Source of the DNA: Cymbomonas tetramitiformis
Taxonomy: Eukaryota > Chlorophyta > Pyramimonadophyceae > Pyramimonadales > Pyramimonadaceae
NCBI GenBank assembly: GCA_001247695.2
Contig: LGRX02015975.1
Span: 36,164-100,163 of the forward strand
DNA length: 64,000 nucleotides
Reading direction: 5' to 3'
The notes beneath the pieces are model-generated. The model ran no database searches, was not told the DNA's origin, and saw only the letters and a list, made by a program, of their open reading frames with translations. This document shows positions 33,501 to 45,500 of this stretch, piece by piece; positions within the stretch are counted from its first letter, which is position 1; the number at the start of each line of letters is the position of its first letter. The translations under genes and the position numbers were made by a program.

Positions 33501-36500
33501 CAGCGCAAATAAATGTACACGGCAAGGAGCGCCCTGGCGTATGCGGGGCGGGGGGGCGATGGTGTGCGGGTGCTGGCGCTGAGGTATGGCGGGCGCTGAC
33601 GTATGCGGGGAAAGGGCGGTGATTGGTTCCAGGCATCGGCTGCAGCGACACAGAAGAAGAAGTCTAATGAACAGCTGTTGGAAGAGGTATACATGCTATA
33701 CATGTTTGTTCAAGTTGCTCCCCCATCGCTCCAGCGTCCACGATGCCCCCGGCAGCTGCCCAGCACTTCCATGCTGCCTGCTGCTACATATGCCAGAGGA
33801 GACGAGAGAAGAGACCTCACGCCGATCCCTTCCCGCTGCCCCTGCTGCCCCCTCGTAATACAAAGTCTCTCGTGGCACTCTGCGTGAGCGCTCTTCGCAT
33901 ATTTATCGCTGCCATCCAGCGCGTGCTACGCTGAGCAAGGGGGGGGGGGGCGAGGGACCGCCTTTCAGAGGGTGAAGACAAGGCAGAGGTGCAGGCCGCG
34001 GAGGCTGAGGTACTGGGAGGACAAGATGAACCAGGCCCTCATGCAGCAGCCCAGTGGCAACTCCGCTGGGCTGGCGGACGAGGTGCACGGTAGCGCCTGG
34101 ACGAGGCACACACACGAGACGGAGGCGGTGCTGGAGGCGGAAGGAAGAAGGCACAGGAGGAGTTGAGCAGGGTGCGCGCGAGGCAGAGGTGGACCTCGGC
34201 GGTGGCGTTGGTGAGGGCGTCCAAGGAGCGGCTGAATCGGCGACAAAGCAGGTGGGTGGCTGATGCGAGCTGCGATTCTGACGTGAGCAATCTTAGCACA
34301 GTCCATGAGGGATGCTACCTATCGTGAGGGCGTAAAGGGTGACACAGGAGGCGCCGGGTGACGAGGCTCGTTTCCGTTTGTGGGGCGCAGGGTGCGGTGG
34401 GTGCAGCGCACGAACCAGCTGGAGACGGTCCAGGGGAGGCTGGAGCAGCAGCTGGAGGACTCGGAGATGTTCCTGCAGCACCAGGTCCGCGCTGATGCAG
34501 CACGGGGTGGTGGGGTGCGCTAAGCTGGCGGTGGCTTAAATATGCGGATGAGAGCAGCGCGCGCTGGCGGTGGCTTGAGTATGCTGATGAGAGCGGCGCG
34601 CGCTGGCAGCGGCTGAGATCCGCATGGGTTGCTTTGCGGCGCAGCCGCTGGCTTTGGCCGCGAAGGTGTGCGCGCTAGAGCAACGATGAGCGCGCCAGTT
34701 AGTGGTGGCTTGCAGCCTGCACTCAGGCATGAACGGCGCTGACGTATGCGGGGAGTGGGGAGGCGATGGTGTGCGGGTGTCGTCGTTTAGGCATGAAGTG
34801 CGTTGATGTATGTTGGGTAGGGTGCGGTGACTGGTTCCAGGCATCGGCTGCAGCGACACAGAAGAAGAAGTCTAATGAAAAGCTGTTGGAAGAGGTAGCT
34901 GTTTCTTTTCAATATCCTCCTGTCGCCAGTTCCTTCATGTAGCGTTCCACATAAATTCCGGTGCCCAGAGTTTCCTTGATACGGGATACTGGAGGCGGAC
35001 TTCCCCACTGCTCCCGCTGTCCGCGCCACTGGAAACATCCTGAGCAAGTTGCTTCACACAACCGAAAACCGCTTGTAGCGCTTTAGCGGAGCTCTTTGCA
35101 TGTTGCTCCACTGCCATCCCAGCGCGTGCTACGCTGAGCAGGGGGGCGGGCGAGGACCGCCTTTCAGAGGGTGAAGACAAAGGCAGAGGTGCAGGCCGCG
35201 GAGGCTGAGTACTGGGAGGACAAGATGAACCAGGCCCTCATGCAGCAGCGGCGGCAGCTCCTCGGGCTGGCGGACGAGGTGCAGGGCAGGCACACACACG
35301 AGACGGAGGCGGTGCTGGAGGCGGAGAGGAAGAAGGCACAGGAGGAGTTGAGCAGGGTGCGCGCGAGGCAGAGGTGGACCTCGGCGGTGGCGTTGGTGAG
35401 GGCGTCCAAGGAGCGGCTGAATCGGCGACAAAGCAGGTGGGTGGCTGATGCGAGCTGCGATTCTGACGTGAGCAATCTTAGCACAGTCCATGAGGGATGC
35501 TACCTATCGTGAGGGCGTAAAGGGTGACACAGGAGACGCCGGGTGACGAGGCTCGTTTCCGGTTGTGGGGCGCAGGGTGCGGTGGGTGCAGCGCACGAAC
35601 CAGCTGCAGACGGTCCAGGGGAGGCTGGAGCAGCAGCTGGAGGACTCGGAGATGTTCCTGCAGCACCAGGTCCGCGCCGATGTGTGCTGCTCGAGAGCTG
35701 CAGCTCGGGCCAAAGCTTGCTCTGAGTGATGCGGTGACAGGGCCAAAGCTTGCTCTGAGTGATGCGGTGACAGGGCCAGTGCGTGCCGTACTTGATGCGG
35801 TGACAGGGCCAACGCTTGCTCTGAGTGATGCGGTGACAGGGGCATGCATGATGCTGTGACTGGGACATTACGTGTCGTAGATGATGCAGTGACAGGGGCA
35901 TGCATGATGCTGTGACAGGCAGTTTCGTAGACTGGTGGGGGTTTTCACAGAAAACAATGAGTGAAAGCAGCTACTGTTCTGTGATTGAGTTGCAAAATAT
36001 GCGTTAACTGTTTAGTGCAAGCAGCCAAACATCGCCCACGTCCGAAGAAACAGCTCACCGACCACTCCCCGTGCGGTGTCGACGCACAGCAGCGCGGCCA
36101 GGAGCTGAAACAGCTTAGATTCACAGAGATCGGGCGGGGATGACGCCGGTCTACTGGCGGGAGATGAGGAGAGTGTGTCAGGCAAAGGCGGCTGCAGCTC
36201 AGCAGAAGAAAATACAAGATGTCTGGCTCAAAGAGGTACTCGGATGGCTCTTGACTGCAGACTGACCGTTGCCTCGTGGGTCTCTTTTGGGCCGGCTTGC
36301 CGATTGCAACCCGTTCTCGCGCGGGAGAGCCTGCGAATTGCGCATCACCCCAACAGCAGTGACTGTGCCGCCGGTATGTGATGGGGAGTAAAGGCGTAGG
36401 CCATACTGATTTAAGGGAGCGATATTGAGAGAGGCTCCAAGGCGTAGGCTCGGGAGGGGGTGTTGAAGACCCTTGAGGGTTCCCGGTGAGAGGGTGCTTC

Positions 36501-39500
36501 TTACAGAAGGAGACTTGGAAGGCGGATATGTTGTCAAAGGAGGCGCAGTACTGGGAAGCCGAGGTGCATCAGGCACTGCAGGAGCAGAAGAAGGAGCTGC
36601 TGGAGCGCGCCGAGGTGGCACACCTGGAAGTGTTGGAACAGCAGAGGCTGCAGCTAGAGGAAGAAGCTGAGCAGTGCGCCGAGAAGCTGCTGGTGGAGCA
36701 AAGGTGCGAGCTGGTGAAGGAGCATGAGCAGCAGATGGCGAGATTGGCTGAGTCGGCTGAGAGGCACCAGCGGCATCAATCGGAGCAGCTGAAGACTACA
36801 ACCCAGCACGCACAGGCAACCGAGAAGCACCTGGATTATCTGTCGAAGCAGCTGGAGGCCTCCGAGTTATTCCTGCAGCAGCAGGCACGTGGCGCGAAGC
36901 TCGATGCCGCCTCCCGTATGATGCGCGCCACGTGCCACGCTGCAGCAAGTGCCCAGGACAGGTGGCAAGCAGTGGATGCGTGGAAAGGCCTACACACATC
37001 CTTGTGCCGCACCGGGAAATGCCATCCTCTCACAAGCCGGCCGCAGGCCCATATTGAATATTCCCATGTATGCGCCGTTCCAGGCCGATTATCGGCGCGA
37101 GCGGCGAGTACTTGAGCTGCCAGCTGCAAGGATTGTGAGGCTGTGTGTTGTGTGTGTGTGTACCTGGGATGCTCTCCCTGCATGCGGCAGTGAGACGGTG
37201 AGAGCTGCTGCAGCTCTGCCTTGCGCTTGGGGTGGCAGGAGCCCTGCCCTGAACCGTGGAGATGGGGGAAGAAGGGAGGGCGAGTGCAGGTGGTAGGGAC
37301 AGCGGCGCAGCACAGCAAGCAACGAAAAGAATGGCAAAGCGAGGTTCGCGCACCCCGCCAAATCATGTGCACCGCCAGGCGCACGTTTCAGGCGTGATAC
37401 GGGCGAGAGGTTGATGGCTGAGTGATGGGTGGGGGGGGCGGGCACCCACACTAACAGAAGCAGTCGTACGAGCTCAAAATAGTGCAGGTCGAAAGCGAAT
37501 TGATGGAAGAAGTCAAAAGGTGCGAGCCACGTGCGGACGCGCGGAATCGTTGGGCGCATTTCTTGCTGTGTAGCCTCAGGAATTGCCCGCGTTGCACAAG
37601 GAGACGCACTTCGCCACGTGGCCGCGAGAGGAATAGCAGCAGGGATGTTCCGGGACGGGTGGAGGGGGTGAAGCAGATCCTCCGAGTTGGCTTCGCGCCT
37701 GGAGACTGTCACGAAGCAGCTCGAGGCAACCCACAGTGACCTGACGGAGGCAGAGGTAGCTCCCCGGCGCGCTGACACAATCGCATCGCTGGCACAATCG
37801 CATCGCTGGCACATTCGCATCGCTGGCACAATCGCATCGCTGGCACAATCGCATCGCTGGCACAGCGGGCCTTGCACTTGCGACCCGGCACAAAACCGCG
37901 GCGCCAACGAGTAGATCGTGCACGGGATATTGGTCACTGAGACAGGGTGGCGTGACGCTGCAGCAATGTGCGCTAATACGGAGGATGGCCCAACATGAGT
38001 GTGGATGGAGGCGCGGAAAGTGCCAGTGGCGGCCAACCGTTGGCACGCCACTTGTACGCGTGGTCAAAATGAGGGCTTCGAGACTGGGCCGGACGAGGCA
38101 ATTTAGATGCGCGTGTTTACAAGGCATCCAGTTTCTGATTGGATAGAAGGCATGGCGGGAACGACAGCATTTGCCGTTTTTCGTTGAATGGAAGGCATGC
38201 ATAGAAGAAGGGAAAGTGTGGTATGCAAGTAGCGAGGTGGCGTGCTGGGGATGGCCAGGAGCACATGGTGCATCTTGAGACTGTCGTCAGTGCTCAGCGA
38301 TCAGGACAGGTGCGCGACGAGGGAAGCTGTACACCCGCAGCCCGTGCAGGCCAGTGCTCAGGAGGTCTAAACTCCCTTACCCCGTGCAGGCGGGTGGAGC
38401 AGCGCCGGGCTGGGTCCGGTACTTATTCGTTTGCAGAGGGCTTGGTTACTCCGGTGTGTTGGGCTCGTCATCGGTATGCTGAGGTGTTCGCTCGTGTGTT
38501 TGTCCGATGCCGATCAAACTCAACCGTTCCGTTTCGAAGGCTGCTTAGGGCTGCTTTGTGTTTGTATCTCCGTATCTGCGCGGGACTCGGCGACCCGTAT
38601 TATGTCACACAGAGTCTATGTCTCTTTCTTTTTCTCGCTGCATCACCTGCAGAGGGCCTATCGCACAAGGGCGGCCCTGCCAATGTGCAATCCTTCTGGT
38701 CAATCAGTACGTGTTGTGATTGACCAGCAGCGCCGTGGCCTCGGCCACGCACAGAACGGGATCGCGCGCGGCGCTGACTGGTGGTAGTCTGATGTGGGCG
38801 GAAGCAGGCAGCTTCCCAGCCCGTTCCGCACGCCGCGACTGCAGCTGACATGGAGGGCCAAGCAGAAAAGAAGGAGAATGCGCTGCCTCACGAAGCGCAA
38901 GCATTGCGCTCGACGGTGGCGGGAGAGGAGAGCCGTGAGGACGGGACAGAGGAGGGGACAGTGGAGGGCGCGGCTAGTAAGGGAACCGCCCACAAGCCGA
39001 TGCCCCGCCGCCGAAGCATCCAGGCACTGAAGGAGGTGCGAGCACACGAGCCATGATCGGACAATCGGAATGTTGCTGTTGCGTGCGGCCGTGCAGTTGA
39101 AACGCTTCCTTGGGGGCAGGGGCGCATCAGCGCGGGCCTCTGGCAGGCATCTCGAAACGCCGTGTGCGCGTCTGGCGTTGGCACAGACATGCAGCAGATC
39201 GTTTACGTGCTGGGGCTGTCACGATCCACAGAGCCAACGCTCGTGTCATCGATGACCCCCGGATCCACCGGGAGAGTGTTTCCCCTCAATGACCACTCTG
39301 TATTCGGCGTGAGTCAATAGATTTCAGGGAGTAGTTACATCGTCCGCCTACAAATACAGCGGCGGAGGCCTGTGGCGGCCAACTCCTGTTTGACGCCCGG
39401 GGTTGCCGAAGATGCGGGAAAATATTGGAACCCGGAACAGAGAAAAAGTCAGCCATGATGATGATGATTGCAATGTGGAGATCTCTGATGGCCATTCTCG

Positions 39501-42500
39501 GATCAATCGGCCAGAAATGAAACATCCTCTGTGGACCCCAGACATCTTGTTCCGATGCACCTCACTCAAAAATGTCAACATACACACCTTGACCATAAAT
39601 ATATACTCACACACGAGCTGTGGGGAGGGAGGGTGAGACGTTTCGCAGAAGGACATCACTGCTGCAGCGGACAAGTTGGAGGCGCAGCTCGCGGCTTTTG
39701 TGGGACAACTAAAGGTGAGCGGGAACGCTGCCACGTGAGAACCATGTTGACCAATGAGGTTGCCGAGCAGCCGCCAGCATGGTTGCGCATGTGGCATCCC
39801 AAGTGTCTATTGGCGTTGGGTTGCAGATCGGTGCGTGTGTGTCATGCTGCAGATGGAAAAGGCTACAGGGTGCAAAGATCGCCCAGCCCGTTGCCAGCGG
39901 GGAGATCTCTAGCAAGCTGTTTGAGAGCGTCTCAACTATGGATGTGATAGAGACACGCATGCTTGGATATGATTGGTCAGGGATGTGACACAGTCACTCG
40001 TGCATGGCTAATTTCGTTTGCTCTTCACATCTCATTGCCAACAGGCCCACTGCATAGCATTTCATTAAAAATAGCTTTCTTCTTACATGTTTTTAAGTGT
40101 CTGAGAGAAAATCTCTTTTTGGAATGTCTTCTCTAGGCTGATTCACAGCTTCACATGCTTTTTAGGCTGATGCACAGCTTCTAAGGCAAAAATGTTTAGA
40201 GTCTTCTGGGTTGGGTGGGTAGGGAAGGCAAAAGAACAGAGCTGCGGATTCCCACGGGCGGAACTCCTAAATACTGCCGTGTGTAAAGCCTTTAGATCTA
40301 ACTCAGCTGCTGATTTGATCTAACGGCTCAGGAAACTCTGATCGATCTACCGGCACAGAAACCTCTAAAATTCCGCAGGCTCCAATTTGACCATTTCTTT
40401 TGCTCTTCACATCTCATTGCCATGTAACAGAGATCATTAGGCACACTGCTCTGTGCCAGGCTGCCGCTGCTGCTGCTGCCGCCATCTCGGAGTGGTCAAC
40501 CCGAAGTACTTTCCCATGTGCTCGTCGGGAACAGCTGCCGGGTCAATGTAGGAGTGGATGGCAGAGGACAGCTGAGACCAGCCGCCCAGGAAGCAGCACT
40601 TCTCAAGCGCCGCGCCCACAGCCCTGGCACAGGTACAAGCCCCCTTGCGGGTGCTGTGGCCAGAGAAGTGTCCCCCTTCCGGAGGGACACACCCCAGCCT
40701 CCCCAATGCCAACTGCACCCAGCCATTAGCTTGCGCCGACTGGAGCTTCCCTTGCGCCCACGGCAGCCTCCAGTAGCTGCCCTGCACTTCCGAGCCCGTC
40801 ACCGGGCGCTGCCCCCAACAGGCATCCCGCACCTGCTGCCAGTGCTGCAGGAGCTGCACAAGCGCCGCCACCCCCGCTGCGGGGATGGTGAGCCTCCTTC
40901 TGAGGCGCACGTGCCCCCTGCCCTTCTCCTTGTGGAGAACCACCGAGATGTCATCACATGTGATGCTGATGTGCTCCCTGCGCATGGAGACGCCCGTCTC
41001 TGGCCGGCCGAAGGTGACGAAGGCAAACACCACGTAGGTGCACGCCCTGAGCAGCTCCGTAGCTGCCCGGCCCACCGGCTCCAGCCTCAGCCCGTGCTCA
41101 TGCACCGCCGAGACATGCCTGGCAGGCAGCCAGGTCCGCACTGTCTGCTCCTCACCCGCGGCTTCAGCCGCCTGCACCTGGAGGCGGGACATGCCCTTCA
41201 CTGCCCTGGAGATCGCCCGGCCCTTGGCAGGCCCGGGGAACCCCATGTCCTCGTGGTAGTTGTTGATGGCGGACAGGTAGGGCTGCATGTTGGACGCCTG
41301 CACCGTGCCCTTGTCCAGCATGTGAGCAATGTACAGCCTCACCGTGGCCCCCGTTGCCGGAAGCCACTGCCTGCCCTCCGCCTCACAGAACGCCATGAAG
41401 GCCCGAGCCTTTGGCCGGTAGTTGCCCACCGTCTTGTCGCCCAATGCTGCCCCCTGCATCTGCACTGCCAGCTCAGTGAGGGAGCTGTCCCCCAGCTCCC
41501 CTCTCCAGCGCTGCTGAAGCGCCGCATCCCAGCCAGCCTCCTCCTGCACCGCTTTTTGGGATTCAGAGTCGGGTTATTTGCAACAAGCGAGCGTAAACTT
41601 TCATTCTCAAAAGATATAGCAGTTCGCAGCTTGAAACGCCACGAACTTTAGCTCAATCATTATTGATTGGCCAGTCTAAGTGAAAGTTCGCTATTTAGTT
41701 AGTTATGACGTGCCACTGCCAAGTTCATAACGACTGCAGTGACACGTCTGCGATGGGCCGTGAACTGTTACATAGTGTGTCTTACCGATGGTCATTATAT
41801 GATCCAACGGCCACGATTAGTTCAGCAGATCTAGATCTAGATCTAAGGGTTTCATAGGGTTTCTTCAGGGTTCCTTCAGGGTTTGATCATCCTGACTGCT
41901 GTACAGGGCCTAGACAGTCATGCTTTACATCAAACTGATCAGCAGACACTGCAGATTCCAACACCGCTGCCGGGAGCACCTCATATCTCTCCTTGCTCAT
42001 GTCCAGGTCCTCCTTGTCACCATCCTCGTAGGTAATGTGGGTTAGGCCGTCCGACCCCGTGTCACCCACGGTGCCGGTGTACCAGGCATCATCCTGGGGC
42101 CAGTACACCTGCACCTTGAAGCCACTTGCCAGCCCCGCCTGCGGAGCCCGCCTGGCCGCCCGCCCCCCATCCTGCAGGTAATGGCTCACCGGGAGGCGGA
42201 GATGCGGAACATGATGCCGTCCCAGCTTGAGGCCCCGAGCAGCTCGGACCCTCCCAGCCGGCTGGGAGTAAAGAGGTCCCTGCTCCGGGGCAGGATCACC
42301 ACCTCGTCGGCCATGGCCTCCAGCTGCTGGAACCACATCTGCCCCGGCCAGTAGGGCGCCACCACCGTGGCGGCGCACCTCTCCTCCCGCAGCTTGTGCG
42401 CCACCTCGTCGAGGAGGGACCACGGGGGGTTGACCCAATTGACCTCTCCTAGCCAGGAAAAGGCCAAAGAGTCCACGCCCTCGCACCCCGGGTTGTGCCA

Positions 42501-45500
42501 CTGTGCGTAGTAGCGCGGCAGCTGGGCGGAGAGCTCCGAGGCGAAGCGGTCCACGGTGTGCTGGTGCCATTCCCGCTCTGCCCACTGAAACCACCTGCGG
42601 TTCAGCCGCCAGTCGTCCAGGTCCCGGTCCCGAGACAAGCGGTCGGCCCACTCGTTTGCCTCGCTTCTGATGTACCTCGCCTGGAGCTCGATGTCGTTTA
42701 AGTCCAGCAGGATCCACAGGCGCCGCATCCGCCGCATCAGCTCCGGGTTGCGCGACGTGAAGTGCGAGAGCATGGCCACCACCGCCTGGTTGTCGCAGTA
42801 GAGGCGCACCACCTTGCCGGTGAGCTCTCTCAGGAAGGATTGCACCGTTTTGTAAACGGCCTCCAACTCCAGGTGCGTAATGTGTAGATACCGTAGCTCG
42901 TCGGACCAGAATCCTCTTGCCGCGTGCTTGAGGTTCAGCACCCCGCCCCATGCGAACAGAGACGCGTCGGTGTGCACCTTCGCTCTCGTGGGGCTGCGCC
43001 AGATCTTGCGACCGTTCCACCGGCTCTGAGCTGGCAGCCTGAGCCACCACTCGATATTGCTCCACGCCTGCCGTGTGAGCTTCACCTTCGCGCCCCATTC
43101 CCGCCTCGTGGAGAGCACGAAGTGGAGGTCCCTGAGATACAATCTCGCCGGAGGGACTGCCAGGTACACAGACTGGCAGAGCCCCGTGAACGCTGCCAGC
43201 TTCCGAGCTGGGAGCCACCTCCGCTGTCGCGACGCCTCGCTGAGAAGCGCCTTGGACTGCAGGTGAATCTTCTGCAGCCTCGCCGGTGTCACGCGGAACT
43301 GTCCCGCCTTGAGGTCCACCTCGAGCCCGAGGTGCTCCACCAGCTGCGCCGGCTCCCATTGCCCCTTCTTCTCGTTGCGCGACAATTCGAGTCTCACCAA
43401 AACCCGAGATGACAACTCGCGCACCCTGAGCGCCTCGATCCTGCTGCTTAGCAGCAGCAGGAAGTCGTCCATGTAAGGGAGCACCCGCGCCCCCTGCTGA
43501 TGCTCCTCGCGGCCGCATCCTCCATCTCGTCTGCGAACTGCCCAACGTCGTCGCACCTTGCTTCCGCTTTGCAGCTTCCGCACTTCCCGCCGATCCTCCG
43601 CGGATCTCGGAGAACGCAGGCACTCCACCAGCACCTTCATGACCTTGACGAATATTCGAGGCGAGTCGTTCCAGCCGAAGGGAAGGGCGCCGCACTGGAA
43701 TAACTCCCCCCGCACATCGAACTGCATGTACTCCTGGAAGGCGGGGTCGATCCCCACGACGTGGTATCCGCCTGGAGGTCGAAGCTGATGCACCAATCGT
43801 TCGGCTTTGCGAGCCGTCGCAGCTTCTTGAGCATCTCCATCTTGCAGCGTGACTTGACGCAATGCACGTTCAACCAGCGGAAGTCCATCACTAGACGCCA
43901 CGTGTTCGTCCCCGGCTTCGGCACCAGGAACACTCGGGATACATGTCGTCGCCTCCTTGCTCGTACCCATGTGCCCGTCTTGAGACACCGCTCGGTCTCT
44001 GCGGCCATCCACTCCAGCTGCGGAGGGGTGGCGTCGCCCAACGACACTCCGTGATTGAAAGGCAGAGGCGCCTTGTCGACCTAGCGCATCTTAGCCCCTT
44101 TGCTGATCCACTGCATCACCTCTGAGTTCGCGCCAGCTGCGCGCCATGCCCCCCTTCTGCTCCGCGCCCTTTCCTGCAGGGTGGGCTCTTTCCGTTGGAC
44201 GCCCCGAGGGGCGGAAGACGTCCAACATTTCCGTGATCGGAAAGTTAGGTCTGGGCTTGGGCGCCTCGCCCAAGGCCTGACCCTTTACCTCCCTTGCTGC
44301 TGCCGCGGCCACCTTCACCTTTTCCAGCGCCACCGCCCGCTGCGCCTTTGCCTTTGCCTCCTTGATGGTCACGAAAAGTCGAAACTTTGGCGCTGGCCTT
44401 AGCGTGCGTGTTCATCACGGCCTTCGCCTTCGTGGTGTCGAACTCCTTCAACCACTTCGTGACCTTCGCTCACCAGCCCGTCGCTGCCTGCGTACACCTT
44501 CTCCTCGATGAAGGCCAACTTCGCCCGCAACGCCTCAGCTCCGCCGTGCGATGTTGCATCAGACTCCATGCTCGCTCTGAGCTGCAACATGGTGTATCTG
44601 TTGTTCAGGAGCGGAAAAACGCCCTTAAACGTGTTGTGCGCTGCGAAAACACGCTCACTCAATTCCTCCACCGTTGGGGGATCTTTTTCATCTTGACACC
44701 AGTCCAAGGTCACCTCGGACAACGCGATCGCATCGTGCATGTACGAAAGCGCAGGGGCAAGCACCAACTGCTCGTAACGCATGGACGAGTTGGTACGTTT
44801 GGAGAGGGCGTCGTAGGTCTTGTTGTTGTACAGGTCGTACATCTGCGGCATATCGGTCTCCAGTGTCGCGGGTCTCGCAGGGAACGGATTCTCTTCAACG
44901 TGTGGGACATACGGGAGTGTTTTCAATGCCTCCAACTCCACGTCTTCGCTCTGAGCGGAACCACCAGCCTGCGAAACGGCTTTCGCTGCCGTTGCCTCCG
45001 CGACTTCAACCCTCGCTGCGAGAGTCTCCATCTGCTTCATCATGAGCTGCATCATTGCGCTCTGTTGCTCCAACAGAGCTTCCATTCCGGTCTTTGCTGC
45101 CGGTTGTTCAGCTGCGCCAGAATTGTTCTCCGGCGCGCTTTGCTCACCGTCTTGACTCATTGTCGTAAGTCGTCAAGGGTTTAGACTTCCACGGTAACGT
45201 TAAAATGTGGGGTAAAATTTTGCAGTGTGCCGCACTAAGAATTTCTCCGCGAGGAAAATTTCTTGTGAAGTTCTTTTGCGAAGGCAAAAGAACAGAGCTG
45301 TGGATTCCCACGGGCGGAACTCCTAAATACTGTTGTGTGTAAAGCCTTTAGATCTAACTCAGCTGCTGATTTGATCTAACGGCTCAGGAAACTCTGATCA
45401 ATCTACCGGCACAGAAACCTCTAAAATTCCGCAGGCTCCAATTTAACCAGAATTGGCTGCCATCTTGCACCGTCATTTATATGTGTGCTCAAGGTTCGGG

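Larger units (their letters stand above)
40017..45448 (-). mobile_element. PAT/Ngaro-like tyrosine-recombinase (YR) retrotransposon with split direct repeats
   Basis: Read on the minus strand the order is: repeat A1 (45,448-45,280), Gag-like ORF, RT-RNase H, Tudor-like domain, tyrosine recombinase, short repeat B1 (about 40,423-40,397), repeat A2 (40,393-40,224), then B2 (about 40,042-40,017). A1-ORFs-B1-A2-B2 is the split-direct-repeat layout of PAT and Ngaro elements, which insert through a tyrosine recombinase and leave no target-site duplication. A1 and A2 (about 170 bp) are about 97% alike by eye, so the insertion is fairly recent. It lies antisense in an intron of the coiled-coil gene. 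RT and Gag carry frameshifts, so this copy is probably not autonomous. Confidence 0.85.

Noticed and set aside
37786..37865. Possible CRISPR-like regular repeat
   Set aside because: Head-to-tail 17-bp units with no spacers; a simple tandem repeat in eukaryotic DNA.
40518..41651. 377-codon plus-strand ORF
   Set aside because: Antisense shadow of the intact tyrosine recombinase; no motif of its own.
42190..43695. Long minus-strand ORF in a second frame over the RT-RNase H region
   Set aside because: Arg/Gly-rich overlap frame without motifs; only its last part (41,887-42,180), beyond the RT-RNase H ORF, looks real.
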